Assembly (NCBI GenBank): GCA_002414905.1
Contig: DIAY01000250.1
Coordinates: forward strand, 14,711 to 31,796
Direction of reading: 5' to 3'
DNA from: Holophagales bacterium UBA5066
GTDB lineage: Bacteria; Acidobacteriota; Thermoanaerobaculia; UBA5066
Length of the DNA: 17,086 nt
The notes below the pieces were generated by a model. It saw only the letters and a list, made by a program, of their open reading frames with translations. It had not been told where the DNA came from and did not search any database. Below are positions 1-8,587 of the stretch, in pieces. Position 1 is the stretch's first letter. Every line of letters starts with the position of its first letter. A program made the position numbers and the translations under genes.

Positions 1-830
1 TCAACTGCGCGGCGCTCCCCGAGACGCTCGCCGAGTCGGAGCTCTTCGGCCACGAGAAAGGCTCCTTCACGGGTGCGGACCGCAGGAAGCCCGGCCGGTT
101 CGAGCTCGCGCAGGGGGGGACGATCTTCCTCGACGAGATCGGCAAGACCTCGCTCGGCATCCAGGCCAAGCTCCTGCGCGTCGTCGAGGACAAGGAGTTC
201 GAGCGTGTCGGCGGGACGCAGACGATCAAGGCCGACACGAAGATCATCTCGGCCACGAACCTCGACCTCGAGGCGGCGATCAAGCGAAACGAGTTCCGCG
301 AGGACCTCTTCTACCGCCTCAACGTCGTCCCCATCGAGCTGCCGCCGCTGCGCAGCCGCCTGGAGGACCTGCCCGCCCTCGTCGAGCACTTCGTCGTCAG
401 GCTTTCGCGCGATCTCGGCGCCGACCCGCGCCGTCTCGACGCCGAGGTCCTCGACCTCTTCGCCCGCTACCCGTGGCCCGGAAACGTCCGGGAGCTGGAA
501 GCGACCCTTCACCGGGCCCTCGTCCTCACCCCGGGCGAGAAGCTCGGCGTCGACGACTTCCCCTGGATCTTCGAGTCGCCCCTCCTGTCGGCGGGACGCC
601 TCCCCTCGGCCCGCCAGGCCGATCCTCTCGAGCCGGAGCACCCCGTGGATCCGGACTACTTCGAGTCGCGGATGTCGGCTCTCGAGCGCGGCCTCGTCGA
701 GCGCGCCCTCGCCGAATCGGACGGGAAGATCCGCGAGGCCTCGCGACGCCTGGGGCTCGCCCGCAACACTCTCAAGGCGAAGATGACGAAGTACGGGCTG
801 AGGGGGCAGGAGGAGCCGAACGCCCCATGA
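1..830 (+). CDS. Sigma-54-dependent transcriptional activator, C-terminal part (AAA+ and Fis-type HTH), 5' truncated
   Basis: The open frame enters at base 3 and runs to TGA at 828-830; the N-terminus lies outside the window. It is a bacterial enhancer-binding protein that uses ATP hydrolysis to remodel sigma-54 RNA polymerase. In order one sees the sigma-54 contact loop as GSFTGA (the commoner form is GAFTGA), Walker B GGTIFLDEIG, sensor I (ISATN), the arginine-finger segment FREDLFYRLNVV, sensor II WPGNVRELE, and a C-terminal Fis-type helix-turn-helix ending near RNTLKAKMTKYGL. Walker A and any receiver, GAF or PAS input domain are upstream, so it cannot be told whether this is a two-component response regulator or a PspF-like activator. 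The stop overlaps the next start in an ATGA, so the two genes are probably co-translated. The family call is secure; the regulon is unknown. Confidence 0.95.
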   Translation, partial: NCAALPETLAESELFGHEKGSFTGADRRKPGRFELAQGGTIFLDEIGKTSLGIQAKLLRVVEDKEFERVGGTQTIKADTKIISATNLDLEAAIKRNEFREDLFYRLNVVPIELPPLRSRLEDLPALVEHFVVRLSRDLGADPRRLDAEVLDLFARYPWPGNVRELEATLHRALVLTPGEKLGVDDFPWIFESPLLSAGRLPSARQADPLEPEHPVDPDYFESRMSALERGLVERALAESDGKIREASRRLGLARNTLKAKMTKYGLRGQEEPNAP

Positions 831-2695
831 CCGAGCCGTCCCGGTCCCGGGCGTGGCTCGTCGCCGTCGCCGTCGGGCTCCTCGCGCTCGCGGCCCGCCT
901 CGCAAACCTCGGAGCCGCGTACCCCGACGGAGCGGCGGTCGTACCGCCCTTCGACGACCTGTACCACGCTCGCCGGATCGTCGTCTCGGCCCTCGGCTTC
1001 CCGGCCGTCCTCGAGCTCGATCCGTCCCGCGGCACGGACGGCGCCTACTGTCCCTGGCCGCCGCTCTACGACCTCGCCGCCGGCGGCCTGGCACGCCTGG
1101 CGGGAGCGCGTACGCCGCAGGACGTCCTGGACCGGGCCGCCCTCTTTCCCCCGCTGGCGGGAGCGGCCGTGGCGTGCGCCGTGGCCTTCGCCCTGGCGAT
1201 GCGCCGTGGGGTCGTGGCCGCCGTGACGGCCGGAGCGCTCCTGGCGATCACGCCGGCCCTCCTGGAGACCTCCTCGGTGTCGGACATCGACCACCACTTC
1301 CTCGAGGGAGGGCTCCTCCTCGCCCTGCTCGCCGCCACCGTTCTCGCCGCCGGTGCGCGAGGGAAGAGGGCGGCTCTCGCGGGGGCCGCCGCCCTCGGAG
1401 CCGCCCTCGCCGCGAGTCTCTTCGTGCAGGTCGCGCTTCTCCTCGGCGCAGGCTCTGCCGCGCTCGCGGTCCTTCTTCTCGCTCGCGGGCGAGCCGCGCT
1501 CGTCTCGGGTGCGGGTGGCTTTGCGATCGCCGCCCTCGCGGTGGCGTCCTGGCGGCTCGGCCAGCCCGCGGCGATGCCGTCCGACGCCTGGTTCCTGGGC
1601 GTGCCCCACGCCTCCGCCCTGCTGGCCGCCGCCGTGGCGCTCGGCGTGGCGGCGGTCCTCGAGGGCAGGGCGACCCTCGCCGGCGCCCGCGTTCTCGGGG
1701 TCGCCGCCGGCGCTGCCGTTTTCCTCGCGATCCCGGGCGCCCTCTCCGGGATGCTGTCGGGACTCTCGTTCTTCGGCGGAAACCCGTGGCTCGACCAGAT
1801 CGCGGAGTTCCGCCCGCTCCTCGAGACCTATGGCACGAGCCCCGTGGTGCTGGCGACCCGCTTCGGCGGGGGAGTCGTCCTCCTCGTACCCTTCACCGTG
1901 ATGGCCGCGTGGAGGGGGTCGGCAGCCGAGCGCGCAACCGCGCTCTTCGCCGTCGTCCTCGTCGTGGCGTCCCTGGCGCGCGTCCGCTTCGCCTCGCAGG
2001 CGCTCCCTCTCCTCGCCGTCGCGGCCGCGCTCCTCGTCTCGGACCGCCTGCTCCGGCTCCGGCCGCTGCTGGCGGGAGCCGTGGCCCTGGTCGCCGTCCT
2101 GCCGGCCGTCGCGGGTGCCGTTCCCCACCTCCTCTCGCCGCCCCCCGGCATCCCGCCCGGAGCAGCGCCGGCTCTTCGGGCCGCGGCGTTCCTCAGAGAG
2201 CGGCCGGAGCCGGGACGGGTCCTCGGACCCGAGAACTGGGGCCACGCCTTCAACGTCCTGGGGCACCGCGGGGTTCTCGTCGACCCCTTCGGGACCATGG
2301 GGAACCCGCAGTACGGGGCCTCGCTGGCCGCGCTCGTCACGAACCGCGAGGAGAGGCTCGTCTCCTTCTGCCGGCGGAACGGGGTCCGGTTCCTCGTTCT
2401 CGAGAACCCCCTTGCAACCCTGCCCGGGACGGCCGCCAGGGCGGGTCTCGACCCGTCGCGTTACCTCGCCCCGGGTCCGGGTCCTGGTGATCCTCCCCGG
2501 CTCACGCGGCTCCTGCAGACGACCGTCTGGTGGCGCGCCTACTTCAACAGGGGCCGGGCGCGGCCCGAGCTCGGACCCGCGGGCGTGCCGATCCGTTCCT
2601 TCACCCTCGTCTACGAGGATCCCGCGCGCGTGCCGCAGCCACCACCCTTCGACGGCCCGGCGCTTCAGGTCTGGGAGCTGAGCCCCGTCTCCTGA
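827..2695 (+). CDS. STT3/oligosaccharyltransferase-like polytopic membrane protein
   Basis: A 622-residue, very hydrophobic protein with about a dozen predicted membrane spans, then a soluble C-terminal stretch from about residue 450. The ATG at 827 overlaps the upstream TGA and is preceded by an AGGAG at 811-815. Longer in-frame starts exist upstream but would sit inside the sigma-54 activator. Motifs resemble the STT3/AglB/PglB (GT66) family: DDLYH at residues 43-47 (first acidic motif, compare DxxYH), WPPLYD at 77-82, SDIDHHFLE at 152-160 (compare the archaeal DHHVAE loop), and ENWGH at 469-473 followed by VDPFG, where canonical enzymes have WWDYG. The expected role of the family is transfer of a lipid-linked glycan to protein on the outer face of the cytoplasmic membrane. 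The altered WWDYG region makes acceptor and even activity uncertain. A GT39-like glycosyltransferase is the main alternative. Confidence 0.72.
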   Translation: MTEPSRSRAWLVAVAVGLLALAARLANLGAAYPDGAAVVPPFDDLYHARRIVVSALGFPAVLELDPSRGTDGAYCPWPPLYDLAAGGLARLAGARTPQDVLDRAALFPPLAGAAVACAVAFALAMRRGVVAAVTAGALLAITPALLETSSVSDIDHHFLEGGLLLALLAATVLAAGARGKRAALAGAAALGAALAASLFVQVALLLGAGSAALAVLLLARGRAALVSGAGGFAIAALAVASWRLGQPAAMPSDAWFLGVPHASALLAAAVALGVAAVLEGRATLAGARVLGVAAGAAVFLAIPGALSGMLSGLSFFGGNPWLDQIAEFRPLLETYGTSPVVLATRFGGGVVLLVPFTVMAAWRGSAAERATALFAVVLVVASLARVRFASQALPLLAVAAALLVSDRLLRLRPLLAGAVALVAVLPAVAGAVPHLLSPPPGIPPGAAPALRAAAFLRERPEPGRVLGPENWGHAFNVLGHRGVLVDPFGTMGNPQYGASLAALVTNREERLVSFCRRNGVRFLVLENPLATLPGTAARAGLDPSRYLAPGPGPGDPPRLTRLLQTTVWWRAYFNRGRARPELGPAGVPIRSFTLVYEDPARVPQPPPFDGPALQVWELSPVS

Positions 2696-2735
2696 GCTCT
2701 CCCGGCCCCGACCTCAGCAGCGAGGGGGAAGGCGG

Positions 2736-5700
2736 TCAGCGAGCTTCGGCCTGCCTCCGCGCGACCCGCGCTTCGATCATCTCGTAGAGCGTCGGCAGGA
2801 CGATGAGCGTCAGGAGAGTCGACGTCGTGATCCCGCCGATGACGACGGAGGCGAGGGGGCGCCCGATCTCCGCTCCCGCTCCGTGCGAGAGGGCCATCGG
2901 GAGGAAGCCGAGCGCCGCGACGAGGGCCGTCATCATGACCGGCTTCAGGCGTGTCGAGGCGCCCGTCAGGACCGCGAGGCGCAGCCCCATCCCCTCCTCG
3001 CGGAGGCGGTTCACCGACGTGATCATCACGACACCGTTCAGGACGGCCACGCCGAAGAGCGCGATGAAGCCGACCGAGGCCGAGAGGTTCAGGTTCAGGT
3101 CGCGCAGCCAGAGCGCGGCGATTCCCCCCACGAGCGCGAACGGGACGTTCAGGATGACGAGCGCCGCCTGCCGTACCAGGTGGAAGGTGAGGTAGAGGAG
3201 CGAGAAGATGATCGCGAGCGAGAGCGGCACGACGATCATCAGCCGCTTCGTGGCGCGCGCCTGGTTCTCGAACTGTCCGCCCCACTCGGCGTGGTACCCG
3301 GAGGGCATCGTGACCTTCGCGCGGACCAGCTTCTGCGCCTCGGCGACGTAGCTGCCGATATCGCGCCCGCGGACGTTCGTCTGGACGACGAGCCGCCGCT
3401 GCCCCGACTCGTGGCTGATCGCCTCGGGGCCGGGCGCCGTTGCGACGCGCGCGACCTTGCCGAGCGGCACCTTCTCGCCGCCGGGAGCGGTCAGGAGGAT
3501 CGACGCGATCGCCTCCGGGCTCTTTCGCAGCTCGTCGGGGAGCCGCACCACGACCGCGAACCGCCTCGGCCCGTCGAGGACCTCGGTCGCGGTCTTTCCG
3601 CCGACGGCCGTCTCGACGACGTCCCTCACGTCGGCCACGTTGAGGCCGTAGCGGGACATCCGCGCCCGGTCGAGGTCGATCTCGATCTGGGCGGCGCCCG
3701 AGAGGACCTCGACCTGCAGGTCGGCGGCGCCCCGGACCGTCTCCAGGACGCGCCGGACTTCTTCGCCGAGCCGCTCGAGCGTCGCGTTGTCGGGCCCGAA
3801 GACCTTCACCGCGACGTCGGCCTTCACGCCAGAGACGACCTCGTCGAGCCGCATCGCCATCGGCTGCGTGAAGTTGCACTCGACCCCCGGCAGTTCCGCG
3901 AGCGCGGCCGCCATGGCGTCGATGAGCTGTTCCTTCGTCCGCCCGCTCTTCCACTCCTCGCGCGGGTGAAGGTTGACGTAGACGTCCCCCTGGTAGATCC
4001 CCATCGCCTCGGTGGCGACGTCGGGCCGGCCGATCTTCGTGACGACCTGCTTCACCTCGGGGAAGGCCGCGACGATCCGCTCCAGCTTCGTTCCGATCTC
4101 GACGGACTCGGGGAGCGAGACCGACGGGAGCTTGCGGGACTCGATCAGGATCGCCCCCTCGTCGAGGCGCGGCATGAACTCGCTCCCGAGGAACGGGATC
4201 GAGGCGAGGGCGACGACGACGACGGCGAGCGCGACGCCGAGGGTCCGCGCCCGGTGGTTCATCGCGTCGGCGAGGTGGACTCCGTAATAGCGGCGCAGGC
4301 GCCGGAACCAGCCCTCGTCGTGCCCGTGCATCGTCTCCTTCAGGACGAGGGCGGAGGCGACGGGGACGGCGGTGAACGAGAGGAGGAGCGAGCCGAGGAT
4401 CGCCGAGCAGACGGTGATCGCCATCGGCTTGAACATCTTCCCCTCGAGCCCCTGGAGCGTGAAGATCGGCAGGTAGACCGCGATGATGATCAGGACGCCG
4501 AAGAGGATCGGCCGGGCCACCTCGACGGCGGCCGCGCCGATGATCGTCTCGTGCTTCCTCCGCGGGTCCTCTCCCGGTGCGGGCTCGGCCCCCTTCTCGG
4601 TCTTCCTCCTTATGAAGTTCTCCATCATCACGACGGCGCCGTCGACGATGAGGCCGAAGTCGATCGCCCCGAGCGACATCAGGTTCGCCGAGACGCCGAA
4701 GAGCCTCATCCCGAGGAAGCCGATGAGCATCGAGAGCGGGATGACCGCGGCCACGACGAGCGCGGCGCGGATGTCCTTCAGGAAGATGAAGAGGACGAGG
4801 ACGACGAGCAGCGACCCCTCGAGGAGGTTCTTGCGCACCGTGTGGGACGTGCGGTCGATGACTTCGCTCTGGTCGTAGAACGGCACGATCGAGAGCCCGG
4901 CGGGGAGGCTCTCGGCGATCTCGGCGACCTTCGCCTTCACCCGCTCCGCGATCCGCTTGCCGTTCTCTCCCTGGAGCATGATGACCATGCCCGCGACGCT
5001 CTCGCCCTTGCCGTCGCGCGTCACGGCGCCGCTGCGCGGCATTTCGCCCACCGTCACGTCGGCCACGTCGGAGACGAAGACCGGGACGCTGTCGACCGTG
5101 GCGACGACGATCCGCTTCAGGTCCTCGATCCCGGTCGCCAGGCCCAGCCCGCGGACGGTGAAGCGCTCGGAGCGGTGCTCGATGAAGCCGCCGGAGAACG
5201 TCGCGTTGTTCTCGGCGAGGGCCGCCACGACCTGCCGCAGCGGCAGGCCGAAGCGGTCCAGCTTCTGCGGGTCGACGAGAACGTGGAACTCCTTCGTCTG
5301 CCCGCCCCAGGCGTTGATCTCCGACACGCCGCGCACGGCGCGCAGGCGCGTGCGGACGTCCCAGTCCTGCAGCGCCTTCTTCGTCATCGGGTCGGCGACG
5401 TCTCCCTCGATGAGGTACTGGTAGATCTCGCCGAAGGCGGTCGCGACCGGGCCGAGCGCCGGCTCGGTCCCCTGGGGAAGGCGCGCGCGGGCGTCGTTCA
5501 CGCGCTCGGCCACGAGCTGCCGGGCGAAGTAGACCGGCACGTCGTCGTCGAAGACGATCGTGACGATGGAGAGGCCGAACTTCGAGAGCGAGCGGACCTC
5601 CTGCGAGCGCGGGACTCCCATGAGCGCCGTCTCGATCGGATAGGTCACCTGCTGCTCGACCTCCGTCGCCGAGAGTCCCGGCGCCTCGGTGACGACGACC

Positions 5701-5897
5701 GCCTGGTTGTTCGTCAGGTCGGGGAACGCCTCGACGGGAAGCTCCTGCCAGGCCCAGAGGCCCGAGAGGACGAGGAAGGCGACCATCGCGTGGACGGCCA
5801 TCCGCCGCCGGTAGGCGGCCGCCACGAACCGTTCGATCCCTTTCGGGCGCGGCCCGGCCTCCGCCTGGCCGCGGTGCCGCCGTTCGCCGCCGCTCAT
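2736..5897 (-). CDS. czcA: CzcA-type heavy-metal efflux RND pump
   Basis: 1053 residues, the usual length for the HME-RND family: an inner-membrane trimer that exports metal ions through a periplasmic adaptor and outer-membrane channel, driven by protons. The first membrane span is at about residues 33-52, followed by the conserved LPVEAFPDLTNNQ segment. The membrane segment AIDFGLIVDGAVVMMEN carries D413, D419 and E426, with the same spacing as the proton-relay D402/D408/E415 of Cupriavidus CzcA. The pore-domain segment FTQPMAMRLDEVVSGVK also looks CzcA-like rather than like the Cu/Ag pump CusA, so divalent ions (Zn, Co, Cd) are the better guess. ATG 5897 follows the stop of the adaptor gene by one base (TGAGATG on the minus strand), so translation is probably coupled. 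It is the last gene of the operon and faces the STT3-like gene across 40 bp. Confidence 0.93.
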   Translation of the reverse strand: MSGGERRHRGQAEAGPRPKGIERFVAAAYRRRMAVHAMVAFLVLSGLWAWQELPVEAFPDLTNNQAVVVTEAPGLSATEVEQQVTYPIETALMGVPRSQEVRSLSKFGLSIVTIVFDDDVPVYFARQLVAERVNDARARLPQGTEPALGPVATAFGEIYQYLIEGDVADPMTKKALQDWDVRTRLRAVRGVSEINAWGGQTKEFHVLVDPQKLDRFGLPLRQVVAALAENNATFSGGFIEHRSERFTVRGLGLATGIEDLKRIVVATVDSVPVFVSDVADVTVGEMPRSGAVTRDGKGESVAGMVIMLQGENGKRIAERVKAKVAEIAESLPAGLSIVPFYDQSEVIDRTSHTVRKNLLEGSLLVVLVLFIFLKDIRAALVVAAVIPLSMLIGFLGMRLFGVSANLMSLGAIDFGLIVDGAVVMMENFIRRKTEKGAEPAPGEDPRRKHETIIGAAAVEVARPILFGVLIIIAVYLPIFTLQGLEGKMFKPMAITVCSAILGSLLLSFTAVPVASALVLKETMHGHDEGWFRRLRRYYGVHLADAMNHRARTLGVALAVVVVALASIPFLGSEFMPRLDEGAILIESRKLPSVSLPESVEIGTKLERIVAAFPEVKQVVTKIGRPDVATEAMGIYQGDVYVNLHPREEWKSGRTKEQLIDAMAAALAELPGVECNFTQPMAMRLDEVVSGVKADVAVKVFGPDNATLERLGEEVRRVLETVRGAADLQVEVLSGAAQIEIDLDRARMSRYGLNVADVRDVVETAVGGKTATEVLDGPRRFAVVVRLPDELRKSPEAIASILLTAPGGEKVPLGKVARVATAPGPEAISHESGQRRLVVQTNVRGRDIGSYVAEAQKLVRAKVTMPSGYHAEWGGQFENQARATKRLMIVVPLSLAIIFSLLYLTFHLVRQAALVILNVPFALVGGIAALWLRDLNLNLSASVGFIALFGVAVLNGVVMITSVNRLREEGMGLRLAVLTGASTRLKPVMMTALVAALGFLPMALSHGAGAEIGRPLASVVIGGITTSTLLTLIVLPTLYEMIEARVARRQAEAR

Positions 5898-5898
5898 C

Positions 5899-7179
5899 TC
5901 ACTCCTCCGCCGGTGCGGACGCCGAGAGGAGCTGGGACTTCAGGAGAAAGCTCCCCTGCGTCGCGACCTTCTCCCCGGCGGCGACGCCGGAGCGGACCTC
6001 GACGAGCCCCTCGCTCGAGGCGCCGAGGGTGACCTCACGTTTCTCGAAGCGCCCCTTCTCTCCCACGACGAAGACGTGCGGCTTGCCGTCCATCTCCTGG
6101 ATCGCCGCCTCGGGAACGACGACCATCGGCCGCGGTGCCGACTCGCCCAGGGCGACGCGGGCGTACATCTCGGGCTTGAGGAGCCCGCCGGGATTCGGCA
6201 CCTGGCAGCGCACCGTCACGCGGCGCGTCGTGGGGTTCACCGCGTCGCCCACGAACGTCACCTTCGCGTCGAACGCCCGGTCGGGCCACGCGGCCACGTA
6301 GACCTTCGCCGGCCGCCCGGAGGCGACGAGCGGAATGCGCGTCTCGTCCACCTCGGCCATCGCCCAGAGCTCGGAGAGGTCGCTGACGACGAAGAGGGGC
6401 GTGCCGGGAGTCACCGCGGTTCCGGCCGTCACGTGCTTCTCCAGGACGACGCCGGCGAGCGGCGAGCGGACCGGGATCGTCTCGCCCGTCTCGCCCGTGG
6501 GGTCTTCCTTGTTCGTCACGCCGAGGTGCCCGAGCGCCTCCTCGGCCCTGCGGACCTCGGTCTTCGCCCGGTCCAGCTCCTCCTGGGCGGCGACGCGGTC
6601 GACCTCGGCGCGCTGCTGCTCCTGGAGGGAGAGGGCCTTCTCCTGGTAGAGGCGGACGGCCCGCTCGGCGGACAGCGTCGCCCAGGACAGCTCCGTCTCA
6701 CGCCTCCGGCGCTCGGAGATGGCCTTGCGATAGTCGGCCCAGACCTCGTGAATGATCCGGCTGTGCATCTCCGCGAGGATGGCGCCGCGCCCGGCACGGT
6801 CGCCCACCTCCGCGAGGATGCGGACGATGTTTCCCTCCACGAGCGAGCCGATCCGCGCCGTCCGCGTCTCGTCGAGGGCGAGGACCGCCGGGGCGTCGAA
6901 CGTCGCCGCGCGGGTCAGGTTCTTCACCTCGAAAACCTCGATGCCGGCCAGGGAGACGGACTTTTCCCCGAGGGTCACGGAGTCGGTCGGAGCCACTGCG
7001 GGGGCGGTCTCCTCGGCGGGCCTGGTCGTGAAGATCCTCACCACGACGACGGCCGGCACGAGCAGGAGGCCGACGGCCAGGAGGAGCCGGGGGAGGCGGC
7101 GCGGCATGTGCCGCTGGTGGCGTTTCCAGAAACCCGCGGGAACGGGGGCTTCGGGGTCAGGCATCACGGGGCTGCTCAC
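5899..7179 (-). CDS. czcB: CzcB/CusB-type periplasmic adaptor (membrane fusion protein)
   Basis: 426 residues starting at GTG 7179, chosen because an ideal Shine-Dalgarno CAGGAGGT (7193-7186) lies 6 nt upstream. The GTG overlaps the stop of the preceding gene (GTGA). The next start, ATG 7164, would be about 21 nt from that site. A signal anchor is at about residues 32-47. Then come a barrel-sandwich/lipoyl half (about 95-138, GSLVEGNIVRI), a long alpha-hairpin coiled coil (about 140-212), the second lipoyl half (VRSPLAGVVLEKHV) and a beta-barrel with the family segment LKPEMYARVAL, ending in a membrane-proximal domain. It bridges the RND pump and the outer-membrane channel. No His- or Met-rich metal-binding tail is visible. 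The frame remains open far upstream but overlaps the channel gene and is not used. Confidence 0.92.
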   Translation of the reverse strand: MSSPVMPDPEAPVPAGFWKRHQRHMPRRLPRLLLAVGLLLVPAVVVVRIFTTRPAEETAPAVAPTDSVTLGEKSVSLAGIEVFEVKNLTRAATFDAPAVLALDETRTARIGSLVEGNIVRILAEVGDRAGRGAILAEMHSRIIHEVWADYRKAISERRRRETELSWATLSAERAVRLYQEKALSLQEQQRAEVDRVAAQEELDRAKTEVRRAEEALGHLGVTNKEDPTGETGETIPVRSPLAGVVLEKHVTAGTAVTPGTPLFVVSDLSELWAMAEVDETRIPLVASGRPAKVYVAAWPDRAFDAKVTFVGDAVNPTTRRVTVRCQVPNPGGLLKPEMYARVALGESAPRPMVVVPEAAIQEMDGKPHVFVVGEKGRFEKREVTLGASSEGLVEVRSGVAAGEKVATQGSFLLKSQLLSASAPAEE

Positions 7180-8441
7180 GGGACGACCTCCTGTCCGAGG
7201 GCGAAGCGGGCGGCGAGAGTGGCGAGGCGGGCGTCGACCGCCAGGTCGAGCGTCTCTCTCAGCGCTTCGGCGGTGACGCGTTCGGCGTCGACGAGGGGAA
7301 GGACCTCCGACACCCCCTCGCGGAACGAGGCGCGGGCGGCGCCGCGAGCGCCGAGGGCGGAGCCGAGGAGGTCCGTGACGGCGGCGCCGGCGCGGGGGAC
7401 GAGAGTGCGCGCGGCCCGGACGAGCGCGGCCGTCCGGGCGGCGGCGTCGAGCTCGGTTGCGCGGAGATTGGCCTGGGCGGCCCGGACCTCGGCCTCGCCG
7501 CGGGAGACTCCGGCCGCATTCGCGTCGAAGAGTGGCAGCGGGAAGGAGATTCCGGCCAGGGCGGTGTCGAGCCCGCCCGTCCTCTTGTAGCCGGCCGTCA
7601 GCGACGGCTCGGGGGCGCGCAGCGCCTTCTCGAAGCGGAGCGCGGCGCGGGCGGCTTCGAGCCGCTCGCGCGCCTCGATCACCGCCGGGCGCGTGGAGGC
7701 CGACTCGCGGCCCAGAGTCTCGGCCTCCCCTTCGGGCAGGGCCGGGACCGGGGGCATCACGAGCCGCGCCAGGTCCACCGGCGCCTCCTCGCCGAGGAGT
7801 GCGGCGAGCCGGGCCGCGGCGTCGTCCCGTTCGAGCGTCGCGCGGGCCAAAAGAGCCCCGGACCTGGCGCTTTCGGCTCGCAGCTTGAGGAGGTCGCCCT
7901 CGGCCGACCACCCCTCGGCGACCCGCTTCTCCATCGTCGCGACCATCGTCCCGAGGACGTCGCGGCTTTCGGCGAGCGCGTCGACGAGGTCCCGGCCGCG
8001 GAGGGCGTCGAGGTAGAGGCGCGCCGCCTCGAGGACGACCGCCTCGACCTCGCCGCGGGAGGTGGCTCGCGCGGCCCTCGACAGCGCGGCGGCCTCGTCC
8101 CGGCGCGCGGTCCACGTCCCGAAGACGGGGAGCGGCTGGGACAGCTCGGCGACGACGTCCAGGTCGGTCTGCGCGTCGAACGGATGCGCGTCGGTGCCTC
8201 GGCGCCAGTTCTCCACGCGCAGCGCCGCCTCCGGGTTCGGCAGGCGACGGGCCTTCGCGGCGTTCGCGTCCAGAGCGTCCCTTCGCGCGACCGAGGCGGC
8301 GGCGAGCGGCGCGCGTTCGGCGGCCGCCCCGAGGACGTCTTCGAACGGAAGGGGTGGTACAGCGGTGGCAGGCGGCTCCGCGCCCCGTACGGGGAAGGAG
8401 ACAGCCGCCGCGAGGAGGAGGGTTCGAGCGAGCCGGCTCAT
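7176..8441 (-). CDS. czcC: TolC/CzcC-family outer-membrane efflux channel
   Basis: 421 residues from ATG 8441. The N-terminus MSRLARTLLLAAAVSF has the form of a Sec signal peptide, with a likely cleavage near RGA/EPP; there is no lipobox Cys, unlike CusC-type lipoproteins. The rest is rich in Ala, Glu, Leu and Arg in long amphipathic helices arranged as two similar halves, as in the outer-membrane efflux (OEP) family, with the characteristic segments LPNPEAALRVEN and FPLPLFDANAAG. It should trimerise as the outer-membrane exit duct of the efflux system. It is the first gene of the operon, and its stop overlaps the adaptor start by 4 nt. No Shine-Dalgarno precedes the ATG; a TACGCT box lies 9 nt upstream. 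The family is clear; the symbol rests on operon context. Confidence 0.9.
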   Translation of the reverse strand: MSRLARTLLLAAAVSFPVRGAEPPATAVPPLPFEDVLGAAAERAPLAAASVARRDALDANAAKARRLPNPEAALRVENWRRGTDAHPFDAQTDLDVVAELSQPLPVFGTWTARRDEAAALSRAARATSRGEVEAVVLEAARLYLDALRGRDLVDALAESRDVLGTMVATMEKRVAEGWSAEGDLLKLRAESARSGALLARATLERDDAAARLAALLGEEAPVDLARLVMPPVPALPEGEAETLGRESASTRPAVIEARERLEAARAALRFEKALRAPEPSLTAGYKRTGGLDTALAGISFPLPLFDANAAGVSRGEAEVRAAQANLRATELDAAARTAALVRAARTLVPRAGAAVTDLLGSALGARGAARASFREGVSEVLPLVDAERVTAEALRETLDLAVDARLATLAARFALGQEVVP

Positions 8442-8450
8442 CGACTGGCA

Positions 8451-8456
8451 AGCGTA
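8451..8456 (-). promoter_or_regulatory. Possible -10 box for the czcCBA operon
   Basis: On the minus strand TACGCT lies 9 nt before the ATG of the outer-membrane channel gene, which has no Shine-Dalgarno. The spacing would put transcription start at or next to the start codon. No convincing -35 box was found. Weak call, supported mainly by the same pattern at two other genes in the window. Confidence 0.3.
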
Positions 8457-8508
8457 GCGCGATTCGAGGAAAGGAGCCCGAACGGACGCCCGGCCGGGGG
8501 CTGCGGCG

Positions 8509-8537
8509 AGGACAGGGGGCGTGGGAGAAGATAGGAT
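8509..8537 (+). promoter_or_regulatory. Putative sigma-70-type promoter of the tal-zwf-pgl-fbp operon
   Basis: AGGACA (8509-8514) and TAGGAT (8532-8537) are separated by 17 bp, each matching the sigma-70 consensus at four of six positions. They lie in the 146-bp divergent gap between the efflux operon and transaldolase, about 50 nt before the tal start. This is the only plausible box pair I found in that gap on the plus strand. Confidence 0.45.
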
Positions 8538-8549
8538 CGGGAAAAACCG

Positions 8550-8568
8550 GGGACGGCCCTGCCGTTCC
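8550..8568 (+). other. 5'-UTR stem-loop upstream of tal
   Basis: GGGACGGC (8550-8557) pairs with GCCGTTCC (8561-8568) around a CCT loop, giving an 8-bp stem with one G-U pair. It lies between the putative promoter and the Shine-Dalgarno of tal. In DNA this GC-rich, such hairpins can arise by chance; there is no U tract, so it is not a classical terminator. Confidence 0.3.
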
Positions 8569-8587
8569 GGGCCCCAGGAGGATCCAT

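Noticed and set aside
61..81. GSFTGA instead of GAFTGA in the sigma-54 contact loop
   Set aside because: Ala/Ser at this position is a mild and recurrent variation; Thr and both Gly residues needed for sigma-54 contact are kept, so no functional change is claimed.
473..826. Upstream in-frame extension of the STT3-like gene
   Set aside because: It lies inside the sigma-54 activator, encodes an Arg/Pro-rich unrelated stretch, and the ATG at 827 with Shine-Dalgarno and ATGA overlap explains the start.
2696..2735. Possible terminator between the convergent STT3-like and czcA genes
   Set aside because: The 40-bp gap has no convincing hairpin followed by a T tract on either strand.
2883..6032. 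A 1049-codon open frame on the plus strand opposite czcA
   Set aside because: It is the antisense shadow of a GC-rich gene: composition is dominated by Arg, Asp, Glu, His and Leu with no recognisable domain, while the opposite strand encodes a complete RND pump.
7180..8451. Upstream in-frame extension of the efflux adaptor
   Set aside because: It covers the whole channel gene in another frame and has no protein-like features; GTG 7179 has an ideal Shine-Dalgarno.
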